A stretch of 64,000 nucleotides of DNA, taken from positions 62,001-126,000 of the forward strand of contig NZ_JRQQ01000005.1 in assembly GCF_001625325.1 (NCBI RefSeq), written 5' to 3'. The notes beneath the pieces were generated by a model, which saw only the letters and a list, made by a program, of their open reading frames with translations, did no database searches and was not told the DNA's origin. Positions 1 to 9,070 of the stretch are shown in pieces. The stretch comes from Croceicoccus estronivorus. Its GTDB lineage: Bacteria; Pseudomonadota; Alphaproteobacteria; Sphingomonadales; Sphingomonadaceae. Position numbers and translations under genes: made by a program. Every line of letters starts with the position of its first letter. Positions within the stretch are counted from its first letter, which is position 1.

Positions 1-786
1 AACGACCGGGTGCGGGCCGCCGCCGCCAAGGGCAAGCCGCTGGGCCGCCGGGTGCAGATCGGCTTCGACCCTGAAACCGGGGAGGAACTGTTCGAGGAAG
101 AACAGCTCGATTACGAGGTCCTGCCCCAGATCGTCCTGATCGTCGACGAACTGGCCGACCTGATGGTGACGGTCGGCAAGGAAATCGAAGTGCTGATCCA
201 GCGCCTGTCCCAGAAAAGCCGGGCCGCAGGCATTCACCTGATCATGGCGACGCAGCGTCCGTCGGTCGATGTCATCACCGGCGTCATCAAGGCCAACCTG
301 CCAACCCGCATCAGCTTCAAGGTCACCAGCCGGATCGACAGCCGGACCATTCTGGGCGAGCAGGGTGCCGAGCAGCTTCTGGGCAAGGGCGACATGCTCT
401 ACAAACCCAATACAGGCGCACTGGTCCGCGTCCACGGGCCGTTCGTTGCCGACGAGGAAGTGGAGCGTGTGGCCGATCACTGGCGCGCGCAGGGCAGCCC
501 TGAATATATCGATTCCGTCACGGAGGAACCGGAAGACGGCGGCTTCGGCTTCGACGACGAACTCACGGCGAGCGACGACCCAGCCGAGCGCAAGTATCGT
601 CAGGCCTGCCAGATCGTATTCGAGAGCCAGAAAGCCTCGGCAAGCTGGCTCCAGCGGCAGATGGGGGTCGGCTACAACACCGCCGCCAAGTGGGTGGAAC
701 GGATGGAGGCCGATGGTCTGGTCGGGCCCGCCAACCATGTCGGCCGCCGCGACATCTACCGCGACCGCGACGGAAACCCGTTGTAA
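1..786 (+). CDS. ftsK: DNA translocase FtsK, C-terminal part (cut by window edge)
   Basis: Last 261 residues of the FtsK/SpoIIIE motor, which pumps the chromosome terminus through the closing septum and activates XerCD at dif. The frame is open from base 1, so the gene is cut by the window edge and is not shown to be truncated. The fragment begins inside the RecA-like motor. The Walker B strand ends in VDE at fragment residues 48-50 and is followed by the family signature GIHLIMATQRPSVDV. Roughly residues 195-261 form the winged-helix gamma domain that reads KOPS sequences. The membrane anchor and Walker A lie upstream of the window. No terminator is visible in the 65 bases before ald. Confidence 0.96.
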   Translation, partial: NDRVRAAAAKGKPLGRRVQIGFDPETGEELFEEEQLDYEVLPQIVLIVDELADLMVTVGKEIEVLIQRLSQKSRAAGIHLIMATQRPSVDVITGVIKANLPTRISFKVTSRIDSRTILGEQGAEQLLGKGDMLYKPNTGALVRVHGPFVADEEVERVADHWRAQGSPEYIDSVTEEPEDGGFGFDDELTASDDPAERKYRQACQIVFESQKASASWLQRQMGVGYNTAAKWVERMEADGLVGPANHVGRRDIYRDRDGNPL

Positions 787-851
787 CCTCACTGTCCCCG
801 CGTTGCGCTATCGGTGTGCAGCACTTACCTCCTGACTGAAGGAGCGAGCCT

Positions 852-1979
852 ATGCGCATCGGTTGCCCGAAAGAGGTAAAAGTTCACGAATATCGCGTCG
901 GCCTGACGCCGGAAAGCGTCCGAGAGCTTGTCTCCCACGGCCACGAAGTGTGGATTGAAAGCGAAGCGGGGAAAGGCATCGGAGCAGGCGATGCCGACTA
1001 CGAGGCGGCGGGCGGACACATAGCCGACGCGGCCACGATATTCGCGCAATGCGATATGGTGGTGAAAGTCAAGGAACCGCAACCGCATGAACGCGCCATG
1101 CTGCGCGATGGGCAATTGCTCTATACTTATCTCCACCTTGCGCCCGACCCGCAGCAGACAGCCGAGCTGATCGCATCGGGAGTGACCGCATTTGCCTATG
1201 AAACAGTGACCGGTCCGGGCGGGTCGCTGCCACTGCTCAGACCGATGAGCCAGGTGGCCGGACGTATGGCGATCCAGGCAGGAGCCACGGCTCTGGAAAA
1301 GGAACATGGCGGGCGCGGTGTGCTGCTGGGCGGGGTACCGGGCGTCATGCCCGGCAAGGTCGCCGTGATCGGCGGCGGCACAGTGGGGTTCAATGCCGCG
1401 CAAATGGCGGTTGGCCTGGGGGCCGACACGACCATTCTCGATCGCGATCCGGACGTCCTCGAACGGCTGGGCATCCATTTCGAAAGCCGCGCCAGGACCC
1501 GCTTTTCCAATACCGCCAATCTGGCCGACAGCGTGTGCGAGGCGGACCTCGTGATCGGCGCGGTGCTGGTCCCCGGTGCCGCAGCCCCCAAACTGGTGAC
1601 ACGCGAAATGCTCGGCTGCATGAAGCCTGGCGCGGTGCTGGTCGACGTAGCCATCGACCAGGGCGGTTGTTTCGAAACCAGCCATCCGACAACCCATCAG
1701 GACCCGACATTCGTTGTCAACGGGATCGTCCATTATTGCGTCGCCAACATGCCCGGCGCGGTTGCCCGCACCAGCACATATGCGCTCAACAACGTCACCT
1801 TGCCCCATGCCTTGCGCATCGCAGACGCGTTCGACCAGCCGGGGGGATGGAAGGATGCTCTGCGCAATGACCCGCATCTGGCAGCCGGGCTCAATATTCA
1901 TGCTGGCCATGTCACTTACCCGGCCGTTGCAGACGAACTGGGTTACGACCTGTTGCCATTGGCGGAAATCCTCGCCTGA
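852..1979 (+). CDS. ald: Alanine dehydrogenase
   Basis: NAD-dependent L-alanine dehydrogenase (alanine + NAD + water to pyruvate + ammonium + NADH), 375 residues, the usual family length. Residues known from the family are present: Arg15 and Lys74 for pyruvate binding, His95, and catalytic Asp269. A Rossmann dinucleotide fold starts at VIGGGTVG around residue 173. The ATG is preceded by GAAGGAG at a good distance. It stands alone between ftsK and a diguanylate cyclase gene. It allows growth on alanine or ammonium assimilation when NADH is high; which direction matters here cannot be read from sequence. Confidence 0.95.
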   Translation: MRIGCPKEVKVHEYRVGLTPESVRELVSHGHEVWIESEAGKGIGAGDADYEAAGGHIADAATIFAQCDMVVKVKEPQPHERAMLRDGQLLYTYLHLAPDPQQTAELIASGVTAFAYETVTGPGGSLPLLRPMSQVAGRMAIQAGATALEKEHGGRGVLLGGVPGVMPGKVAVIGGGTVGFNAAQMAVGLGADTTILDRDPDVLERLGIHFESRARTRFSNTANLADSVCEADLVIGAVLVPGAAAPKLVTREMLGCMKPGAVLVDVAIDQGGCFETSHPTTHQDPTFVVNGIVHYCVANMPGAVARTSTYALNNVTLPHALRIADAFDQPGGWKDALRNDPHLAAGLNIHAGHVTYPAVADELGYDLLPLAEILA

Positions 1980-2048
1980 AGAGCTTCCGGCACGCAAGGC
2001 CAACAGCGCAAACTTAACCTGTCCGCAACCATATCCGACCTAACAGCA

Positions 2049-3785
2049 GTGAGGATGGGTTTGGGACCGGCCAGATTAGCCTGGGCATGGATTGCCATGC
2101 TCCTTGCGCTCTTTTTCGCGGCCCCGGCTTCGGCGACCACACTGCCGCCATCCTGCCACGCGTTCAGCCTTGAAACCACGACCTACTCTGAGTTGGCCAG
2201 GCAACCCGAGCGCTGGATCTGCCATTCCATTCACTGGACGGACGAGCGCCCGGTCGGATGGCTGCGCTTCGACGCTTCGAGCTGGCAAAGCATCGACTCT
2301 CCCAAGAGCTTCATCACTCGCATTTCCAAATTCGAACAATTGGACGTTTTCGCCGTCAACAGCGACGGCACGATAGACGTCCTTGCCCTCAAGCAGGACG
2401 ATGTGAAGCCACTGGCAGGGGGATCGATCTTCTCCACTCCGCTGCCGGGGATTACGGACGACACACAGGCAATCGTCATTCGCATCGTGCGTCCCTGGAA
2501 TGCCGCTCTGCTGGCCGAAGGAAGGCTTTCGACTGTGGCCGGGGGCGAAGGCTGGCATGCCGGGAAACTGGCGCTCGTCGCCATTCTGATCGGCCTGCTA
2601 CTGGCACCGATGATCTACGATCTGGCGGTCTATATGGTCATCGCCCAGCGATTCGTGCTCTGGCATGCCGTTCTGACGCTATCGATGGCGGCTTATGTCG
2701 CCAGTATGACCGGCCTGTCGTCGCTGTTCTTCGACATGTCCGTCATGACACATGCCATACTCAATGGCATCACTATAGCGGTGGCCGTGGCAGCGGCGGC
2801 GTTCTTTACCGCCGATTATCTTGAGCCGCAGATGTTGAGCCATCGCATGCGCTGGACCCTGCGTCTCGCCGGCGCCATCGTGCTGACTGTATCGGGCACG
2901 GTTTCTTTCTTTCCTCCGTTTCTCAATTATACGGCACAGACCTATTTTTTCCTCGGTTTCCTGCCCCCGTTCGCGGTTCTGTTCGCTGCCATGGCCCAGG
3001 CCCTGCGCCGGGGAAGCCGTGCGGCGAAATTCCAGATCGTGGCGTGGACGCCAATCATCCTGTGCGGGCTCGAACGGATTCCCCGCGGGCTGGGCCTCTA
3101 CGGAGTGCCCGAATTCGTCGATTCCCTGCTCTATTTCACGCTGGTTGCCGAAGTTGTTATTTCGGTGCTGGGCGTGGCCGACCGAATGATGTCATTCAAG
3201 CAACAGCGCGACCGGGCCCGCACCGAAATCCGCATGCTGACCAATCTGGCAGAGCACGATCACCTGACCGGGCTTTACAACCGGCGGGCCATCGAGCCGC
3301 GTTTCACCGCCCTGTGCGAGGAAGGCTTCACGACATTCGCCCTGATCGATCTCGATCATTTCAAGGGGGTCAACGACAAATACGGCCATGCCACCGGCGA
3401 TGCGGTTCTGCGCGCCGTGGCCGAAGCTCTGGCCCCGGACGACAACACTCTGGCAATGCGATTGGGCGGCGAGGAATTCCTTCTGCTGCTGCGCGGGCGC
3501 AAGGCGCGACAGCGCGCAGAACAGCGCAGGCAGGCCCTGCCCCACCATATCGCCACGAGAGTGCCTGGTCTGGCCGGCCCTGTAACTGCTTCCATGGGCC
3601 TGATCGAAGGGGCAATCGAAACCATGGAGGCCAAGACTTTCAATGATCTCTACGCACGCGCGGACAAGCTGCTCTACGAAGCCAAGCTGGGCGGTCGCAA
3701 CCGGACGATCGGCGAGAAACTCACTCTGTTTTCGCCACGCCGAACGGAGCGCCGCCGTGAAAGTGACCGCCGCCGCGCAGCTTGA
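2049..3785 (+). CDS. Membrane diguanylate cyclase with 7TMR-DISM-like sensor
   Basis: Predicted inner-membrane enzyme making cyclic di-GMP from two GTP. It has a signal peptide (about residues 1-27, ending APASA), a periplasmic domain to about 170, then about seven hydrophobic helices (175-385) in the 7TMR-DISM arrangement, a short coiled linker and a GGDEF domain from about residue 400. The active-site signature is RLGGEEF near residue 473, so catalysis should be intact. The product-inhibition RxxD site normally found five residues upstream reads DDNT instead. No EAL domain follows. The start may be GTG at 2049 or ATG at 2055; neither has a well-spaced ribosome binding site. The ligand is unknown. 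Confidence 0.88.
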   Translation: MRMGLGPARLAWAWIAMLLALFFAAPASATTLPPSCHAFSLETTTYSELARQPERWICHSIHWTDERPVGWLRFDASSWQSIDSPKSFITRISKFEQLDVFAVNSDGTIDVLALKQDDVKPLAGGSIFSTPLPGITDDTQAIVIRIVRPWNAALLAEGRLSTVAGGEGWHAGKLALVAILIGLLLAPMIYDLAVYMVIAQRFVLWHAVLTLSMAAYVASMTGLSSLFFDMSVMTHAILNGITIAVAVAAAAFFTADYLEPQMLSHRMRWTLRLAGAIVLTVSGTVSFFPPFLNYTAQTYFFLGFLPPFAVLFAAMAQALRRGSRAAKFQIVAWTPIILCGLERIPRGLGLYGVPEFVDSLLYFTLVAEVVISVLGVADRMMSFKQQRDRARTEIRMLTNLAEHDHLTGLYNRRAIEPRFTALCEEGFTTFALIDLDHFKGVNDKYGHATGDAVLRAVAEALAPDDNTLAMRLGGEEFLLLLRGRKARQRAEQRRQALPHHIATRVPGLAGPVTASMGLIEGAIETMEAKTFNDLYARADKLLYEAKLGGRNRTIGEKLTLFSPRRTERRRESDRRRAA

Positions 3786-3794
3786 CGGGTAGAA

Positions 3795-4214
3795 TCACCC
3801 TGCCACGAAAGGCGCGGCCACTTCAGGTGGAATGCGCAAGGGACGCCCGCTGGCCTTGTCGAGCATCGCCCAGACCGAGCGGGCGCTGACAATGGTCTTG
3901 CCCCGGTTATCGATGAAATCGACGCAGCGGACGAACCGCGCCCCCTGTGGCGGCCCCGGAATCCACGTTCGCGCTGTAACCGTCTCGCCTTCACGGATAT
4001 TACCGCGGTAATCGATCTCGTGCCGGGTGACGAACCAGAGGTAGGCCGCCTGATCTTCCGGCCTCGCCACAGCTTCCCAATGGGCCGTTCCGATGTCCTG
4101 CACCCATTGCAGCCAGACCGTGTTGTTCACATGGCCGTTCATGTCGATATGTTCCGGCCCGGCGGTGAAGGAGAGCGTAAAGCTGTTGCCTTCCGCCACC
4201 GGGTCGCGGTTCAT
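3795..4214 (-). CDS. Acyl-CoA thioesterase, 4HBT hotdog family
   Basis: Single hotdog-fold thioesterase of about 139 residues that hydrolyses an acyl-CoA. The 4HBT active-site region is visible as DMNGHVNNTVW, with the catalytic Asp near residue 24. The ATG at 4214 is chosen because it lies 2 bases after the upstream peptidase stop; an in-frame ATG at 4241 would overlap that gene. The tight spacing implies co-transcription and probably coupled translation with the peptidase. The substrate cannot be inferred. This family includes YbgC-like and 4-hydroxybenzoyl-CoA enzymes. Confidence 0.85.
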   Translation of the reverse strand: MNRDPVAEGNSFTLSFTAGPEHIDMNGHVNNTVWLQWVQDIGTAHWEAVARPEDQAAYLWFVTRHEIDYRGNIREGETVTARTWIPGPPQGARFVRCVDFIDNRGKTIVSARSVWAMLDKASGRPLRIPPEVAAPFVAG

Positions 4215-4216
4215 GG

Positions 4217-6361
4217 TCACTCGTCGGCACCGATCTGCCAAAGGATAAAGGCGAATTCCTCTGCCGTTTCGCGCAGGCTTTCAAACCGCCCCGATTTGCC
4301 GCCATGACCAGCGCCCATATTCGTCTTGAGCAGCAATTCGTTGGAATCCGTCTTCATCTCGCGCAGCTTCGCCACCCACTTGGCGGGTTCCCAATAGGTC
4401 ACCCGGGGATCGTTGAGGCCCGCGGTCACCAGCATCGGCGGATAAGCCTGCGCCCGGACATTGTCATAGGGGCTGTATGACCGGATCAGTTCGAAGGCCG
4501 CCTTGTCTTCGATCGGGTTGCCCCATTCCGGCCATTCGCCCGGCGTCAGTGGTAACGAGGCATCGAGCATGGTGTTCAGCACATCGACGAACGGCACATG
4601 GGCAGCCACCGCACCCCACAGGCCGGGATCCGAATTGATCACCGCCCCCATCAGCTCGCCGCCCGCCGATCCGCCAGAAATGCTGATTTCCCCGGCCCTG
4701 GTATAGCCGCGATCGATCAGCCCCTTGGCCACGTCCACGAAATCGTTGAATGTGTTGGTCCGCTTGTCGAGCTTGCCCGCCTTGTACCAGGCGCGGCCAA
4801 GATCGTCCCCGCCACGGATATGGGCAATCGCGTACGCAAACCCACGATCCACCAGCGACAGCCGCGTGGTCGAGAACCCCGGATCGATGGAAATGCCGTA
4901 TGCGCCATAGCCATAGAGATGCAACGGGCCACCCGGCGCGCGATCCTTGCGATACATCACGCTGACCGGGATCACGGTGCCGTCACGCGCGGGAATTTCC
5001 AGCCGCTCCGTCGCATAGAGCGCAGCGTCATAGCCCGAGGGGATTTCCTGCACTTTCAGTGTTTCGAACCGCTTGTCCGCCAGGTGATAGTCATAAACGG
5101 TGTTGGGCCTGACCATGCTGGCATAGGACAGACGCAGCACATCCACGTCCCATTCCGGATTGTCGTCCAGCCCGGCGCTGTAGCTCGCTTCGGGAAACAC
5201 GATCGGCTCTATCCGGGCCGGATCGTCATATGATCGCACTTCGAGGTGATCGAGACCGCGCAGCCGCCCTTCCACCACGTAGAAGTCCTTGAACAGGTCG
5301 AATCCCGTCAGATAAAAATCGTCCGACCCTTCGATCAGAGTCGTCCACTCGCCCGGCTGGTCGAGCGGCGCAGTCGCCAGACGGAAATTTTCATGCGTGT
5401 CGTTGGCATGGATGTACAGCGTACCGTCACGTTCATCGACATCGTATTCGACGCCTTTCTCACGCGGCCGCACCAGCAGGGGCTCGGCCAGCGGATCGGC
5501 GGCGGGAAGCAGGCGAACCTCGCTCGTCTCGTGGTCGCCTGCGGAAATGATGATCCATTTCTCGTTAGCGGACAGCGAACTGCCGACGCGGAACCCCTCA
5601 TCATCCTCGTGATAGAGTTCGATATCGTCCGCCGTGGGCTTGCCCAGCCAATGCAGTCGCGCATTGTCCGTCCGCCAGTTCTCGTTCGCCAACGAATAAA
5701 TCAGCCCCGTATCGCCCGCCACCCAGACGAGACTGGACAGAGTCCCCGGGATCTCGTCCGGCAAGATCTCGCCAGTGACGAGATTCTTGATCCGGGCAGT
5801 GAAGCGTTCGGACCCGTTGTCATCGACGGCATAGGCCAGCAGCTTGCCATCCTGGCTGACCGACAAGGCCCCGAGGCGGAAATATTCCTTCCCTTCGGCC
5901 AGTGCGACTTCATCGAGGATCAGTTCGTCCGCGCTGCCGTCATCCACCGCACCGACCGGGCGGCGCCACCATTTCTTGTATTCCGCGCCTTCCTCGTACT
6001 CGATCCAGTAAAGATACTGGCCATCCTTCTGCGGCACGGACTTGTCCGCTTCCTTGATGCGCGCCCGCATTTCCCGGAACAGCGATTCCACCTTGTCCTT
6101 GTGCGGTGCCATCCGTGCCTCGAACCAGGCATTCTCCGCTTCGAGATGGGCCAGCACGTCCTTGTCAGTCACTTCGGGATAGCCGGGATCGCGCAACCAG
6201 GCATAAGGATCATCCACGCGGATGCCGTGATATTCGATCGTGTGCGGGCGCTTTTCTGCGACAGGCGGGGCAACAGGGGTGTCGGTCATGGTATCCTTGG
6301 CAAAAGCGGGACGCGCCAGGAAAAGGAGCGCCAGCATCACAAGGGCGACAGGTTTTCTCAT
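4217..6361 (-). CDS. Prolyl oligopeptidase family S9A (oligopeptidase B-like), exported
   Basis: Serine oligopeptidase of 714 residues with an N-terminal beta-propeller and a C-terminal alpha/beta-hydrolase domain. The catalytic triad is visible: Ser565 in GGSAGG, Asp651 in LNDPRVT and His686 in GAGHGGKSGR. The order and motifs fit the oligopeptidase B (PtrB) branch, which cuts short peptides after Lys or Arg. A signal peptide (residues 1-19, ending ARPAFA) points to the periplasm, unlike classic cytoplasmic PtrB. The ATG at 6361 has AAGGA six bases upstream; the ATG at 6367 would place that site against the start codon. It is followed at 2 bases by the thioesterase gene. Confidence 0.92.
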   Translation of the reverse strand: MRKPVALVMLALLFLARPAFAKDTMTDTPVAPPVAEKRPHTIEYHGIRVDDPYAWLRDPGYPEVTDKDVLAHLEAENAWFEARMAPHKDKVESLFREMRARIKEADKSVPQKDGQYLYWIEYEEGAEYKKWWRRPVGAVDDGSADELILDEVALAEGKEYFRLGALSVSQDGKLLAYAVDDNGSERFTARIKNLVTGEILPDEIPGTLSSLVWVAGDTGLIYSLANENWRTDNARLHWLGKPTADDIELYHEDDEGFRVGSSLSANEKWIIISAGDHETSEVRLLPAADPLAEPLLVRPREKGVEYDVDERDGTLYIHANDTHENFRLATAPLDQPGEWTTLIEGSDDFYLTGFDLFKDFYVVEGRLRGLDHLEVRSYDDPARIEPIVFPEASYSAGLDDNPEWDVDVLRLSYASMVRPNTVYDYHLADKRFETLKVQEIPSGYDAALYATERLEIPARDGTVIPVSVMYRKDRAPGGPLHLYGYGAYGISIDPGFSTTRLSLVDRGFAYAIAHIRGGDDLGRAWYKAGKLDKRTNTFNDFVDVAKGLIDRGYTRAGEISISGGSAGGELMGAVINSDPGLWGAVAAHVPFVDVLNTMLDASLPLTPGEWPEWGNPIEDKAAFELIRSYSPYDNVRAQAYPPMLVTAGLNDPRVTYWEPAKWVAKLREMKTDSNELLLKTNMGAGHGGKSGRFESLRETAEEFAFILWQIGADE

Positions 6362-6444
6362 CCTCATTCCTTGCAGGTGGCTGGCGAAACGCGCACGCGG
6401 CCCTATGTTGGATATGGCACTATTACCCGGAGGAGCCTGCCGCA

Positions 6445-8265
6445 ATGCTGATGTCGACCACAAGAGAGGCAAATGGCTCGGAACGGCTCACCGCCTTGAG
6501 GAAGGAACTGTCCCGGCGTGAGCTGGATGGCTTCGTCATACCGATCTCCGATGAACATATGAGCGAGTATGTCGGTGCCTATGCCCAGCGGCTGCAATGG
6601 CTCACCGGGTTCAATGGTTCCGCCGGAACCGCCATCGTGTTTGCGATTCCCGACGAGGCGAAGGGCGCGGTGATCTTCGTCGACGGGCGCTATACTCTCC
6701 AAGTACGCGATCAGGTCGATTCCACCCTGTGGGACTATGCCTCCGTACCGGAAACCAGCCCCGCGAAATGGCTGGGAGAACACGCGCCCGAAGGCGCGCG
6801 GATCGGCTATGATCCCTGGCTCCATTCAAAGGGATGGGCGGATACGGTCGCCGCGGAACTGGCCAGGCGCGGTGCAACGCTGGTGGCGGTGGAAGACAAT
6901 CCCGTCGATGTCGTATGGTCGGATCGACCAGCCCCTTCGCCTGCGCCCGCGTTTGTCCAGGATGACACGCTGGCCGGCCGCTCCAGCCTAGACAAACGCG
7001 CCGAAATCGCCCGTTGGCTGGTGCAGGAGGAACTCGACGCAGTCGTCGTTCCCGCACTCGATTCGATTGCATGGCTGTTCAATATTCGCGGCTCCGACGT
7101 GGACCGGACCCCTGTGACGCTCAGCTTCGCGATTGCCCGTGCGGACGGAACCGCGGATCTGTTCATTGCTCCGGAGAAAGTCACGCCTGAACTGACCGCC
7201 CATTTGGGCAATGCCGTGCGCGTGATGCCTCGCGAAGATTTCGTGCCCGCGCTGAAGGCGCTTGCAGGAAAACGGGTTGCCGTCGATCCGGCCCACGCGG
7301 TCGCAGCGATCTTTACCGCCCTGAACGAGGCAGGGGCGGAAGTGGTGGCCGCTCCCGATCCCTGCACCCTGCCCAAGGCCATCAAGAACGAGGCCGAACA
7401 GGAAGGTCATCGTGCTGCGCAAAGGCGGGACGGGGCGGCCGTGTCGCGCTTCCTCCATTGGCTGGCAACCGAAACGCCGGGCGGCGAGGTCGACGAACTG
7501 GGCGCGGCAGCGCGGCTGCAGGCATTTCGCGAAGAGACGGGCGCGTTGCGCGACCTGTCGTTCGATACGATTTCCGGCAGCGGCCCGAATGGCGCCATCG
7601 TCCATTACCGGGTGAGCGAGGAAACCAATCGCACGCTCCAGCCCGGCAGCGTCTATCTGGTCGATTCAGGCGGTCAGTATCCGGACGGTACGACCGACAT
7701 CACCCGCACCGTCTGGATCGGGCCGGGCACGCCCGATGCCGAAGTAAAGGACCGTTTCACCCGCGTCCTCAAAGGCCACATCGCGCTGGCCCGCGTGACC
7801 TTCCCCAAGGGAACGGTCGGGTCACAGCTCGACACGCTGGCCCGGCAGTTCCTGTGGCAAGCCGGGATCGATTACGCCCACGGCACCGGGCACGGAGTGG
7901 GCAGTTTCCTGTCCGTCCACGAAGGGCCCCAACGGATCAGCAAGACCGGCGGCAATCAGGAACTGCTGCCCGGCATGATCCTGTCCAACGAGCCCGGCTA
8001 TTACAGAACCGACGCATACGGCATCCGGATAGAAAATCTCGTGCTGGTCGAACGGCGCGAGATCGACGGCAGCGAAGGCGAATGGCTCGGCTTCGAAACG
8101 CTGACTCACGTGCCGATCGACCGCGCCCTGATCGATCTTTCGCTGCTCGATGCAGAGGAACGTGCATGGCTCGACACTTATCATGCCGGCGTGCTGGAGC
8201 GGATCGGCCCGCAAATGGAAGGGGCGGCCCGCGCGTGGCTCGAACGCGCCTGTGCGCCGCTTTGA
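6445..8265 (+). CDS. pepP: Xaa-Pro aminopeptidase (M24B), long form
   Basis: Dimetal aminopeptidase P that removes the N-terminal residue before proline, 606 residues, the long three-domain form. Two N-terminal creatinase-like domains precede a pita-bread catalytic domain from about residue 330. All five metal ligands are visible: Asp407, Asp418, His483, Glu516 and Glu530. No signal peptide is seen, so it should be cytosolic. GGAGGAG lies 9 bases before the ATG at 6445; the frame is open further upstream, but that part runs across the divergent peptidase gene. It is divergently arranged with the S9 peptidase, so both genes serve peptide turnover from a shared intergenic promoter region. Confidence 0.94.
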   Translation: MLMSTTREANGSERLTALRKELSRRELDGFVIPISDEHMSEYVGAYAQRLQWLTGFNGSAGTAIVFAIPDEAKGAVIFVDGRYTLQVRDQVDSTLWDYASVPETSPAKWLGEHAPEGARIGYDPWLHSKGWADTVAAELARRGATLVAVEDNPVDVVWSDRPAPSPAPAFVQDDTLAGRSSLDKRAEIARWLVQEELDAVVVPALDSIAWLFNIRGSDVDRTPVTLSFAIARADGTADLFIAPEKVTPELTAHLGNAVRVMPREDFVPALKALAGKRVAVDPAHAVAAIFTALNEAGAEVVAAPDPCTLPKAIKNEAEQEGHRAAQRRDGAAVSRFLHWLATETPGGEVDELGAAARLQAFREETGALRDLSFDTISGSGPNGAIVHYRVSEETNRTLQPGSVYLVDSGGQYPDGTTDITRTVWIGPGTPDAEVKDRFTRVLKGHIALARVTFPKGTVGSQLDTLARQFLWQAGIDYAHGTGHGVGSFLSVHEGPQRISKTGGNQELLPGMILSNEPGYYRTDAYGIRIENLVLVERREIDGSEGEWLGFETLTHVPIDRALIDLSLLDAEERAWLDTYHAGVLERIGPQMEGAARAWLERACAPL

Positions 8266-8316
8266 CCGCATGGAACGGTGCCGCATCTTGCGCTTTGATG
8301 AACACGGTCCGCGTCG

Positions 8317-8355
8317 TGCGACAATTTGCGACAATTTCGCCGGAATGCGACAAAC
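8317..8355 (+). repeat. Tandem TGCGACAATT repeats, candidate response-regulator site
   Basis: Two perfect abutting 10-bp copies of TGCGACAATT lie at 8317-8326 and 8327-8336. A third copy, TGCGACAAAC, is at 8346-8355, and an inverted TTGCGACA is at 8440-8447. Head-to-tail 10-bp half-sites are the usual binding layout of OmpR/PhoB-family regulators, and such a regulator is encoded two genes downstream. The link is inference. The array sits 122-160 bases before the EF-hand gene start. Confidence 0.5.
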
Positions 8356-8366
8356 TTGCGCGACAC

Positions 8367-8386
8367 AAGGACCCTAGAAGGTCCTT
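8367..8386 (+). other. Hairpin in the EF-hand gene leader
   Basis: AAGGACC (8367-8373), loop CTAGAA, GGTCCTT (8380-8386): a perfect 7-bp stem about 100 bases after the pepP stop. There is no real T-tract, so it is at best a weak terminator for pepP. It may simply be part of the 5' leader of the next gene. Confidence 0.3.
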
Positions 8387-8476
8387 CAAGAGTTGCGGCG
8401 GTGCGGTCTCATTTCATCCCCCTCCCCGATGATCGCACATGTCGCAACTCCCCCGAATTTGCGAAGGAGCAGAACA

Positions 8477-9067
8477 ATGCGGACTATTACCAAGATCCTC
8501 CTGGGTGCCGCCGGTGCCGCGACCATGGCCGGCGCCGGCCTCGCTTATGCCGCCCCCGGTATGGGGCGTGGCGACGTCACCCGGGCCGAAGCCCAGGAAC
8601 AGGCATCCCGAATGTTCGAGCGGATGGACGCCAACAAGGACGGCAAGCTCGACAAGGCCGATCGCGAAGCGCGGCAACAGCAGCGGTTCGAACGGCTCGA
8701 CACGGACAAGAACGGCGCCCTGAGCCCCGAGGAATTCGCTGCCAATCGCGGCAAGATGCGTGGCCCCGGCGATCGTGGACCTGGTGACATGCGCGGTCCC
8801 GGCAAGGGCCAGGGCGACAATCCCGATGGCAAGCGTCACCGCATGGGCCATAAGGGCAAGATGGGTCATGGTCCGATGATGCAAGGCATGGACACCAATG
8901 GCGACGGAGCGATTTCGCAGGCTGAATTCGTTGCCGGTCATCTCGCGATGTTCGACAAGGCCGACGCCGACAACAACGGCACTGTCACTGCCAAGGAACG
9001 CAAGGACATGCATCAGAAGATGCGCGACGAATGGCGCGCCAAGCGTGCCGACAAGGCGGTTGACTAA
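8477..9067 (+). CDS. Exported EF-hand calcium-binding protein
   Basis: Protein of 196 residues with a signal peptide (1-27, ending AYA) and four EF-hand loops in two pairs, starting at residues 51 (DANKDGKLD), 75 (DTDKNGALS), 139 (DTNGDGAIS) and 163 (DADNNGTVT). A Gly/Met/His/Lys-rich linker (about 95-135) separates the pairs. The ATG at 8477 is chosen for the signal peptide and the AAGGAG 7 bases upstream. It is followed after 3 bases by an OmpR-family regulator and a sensor kinase, so the three are likely one transcript. A role as periplasmic calcium or metal buffer, or accessory to the sensor, is inference. Confidence 0.85.
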   Translation: MRTITKILLGAAGAATMAGAGLAYAAPGMGRGDVTRAEAQEQASRMFERMDANKDGKLDKADREARQQQRFERLDTDKNGALSPEEFAANRGKMRGPGDRGPGDMRGPGKGQGDNPDGKRHRMGHKGKMGHGPMMQGMDTNGDGAISQAEFVAGHLAMFDKADADNNGTVTAKERKDMHQKMRDEWRAKRADKAVD

Positions 9068-9070
9068 CCG

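Noticed and set aside
825-2003. Long open frame on the minus strand opposite ald
   Set aside because: Its composition is that of an antisense shadow in GC-rich DNA, while the plus strand encodes a complete alanine dehydrogenase with all catalytic residues.
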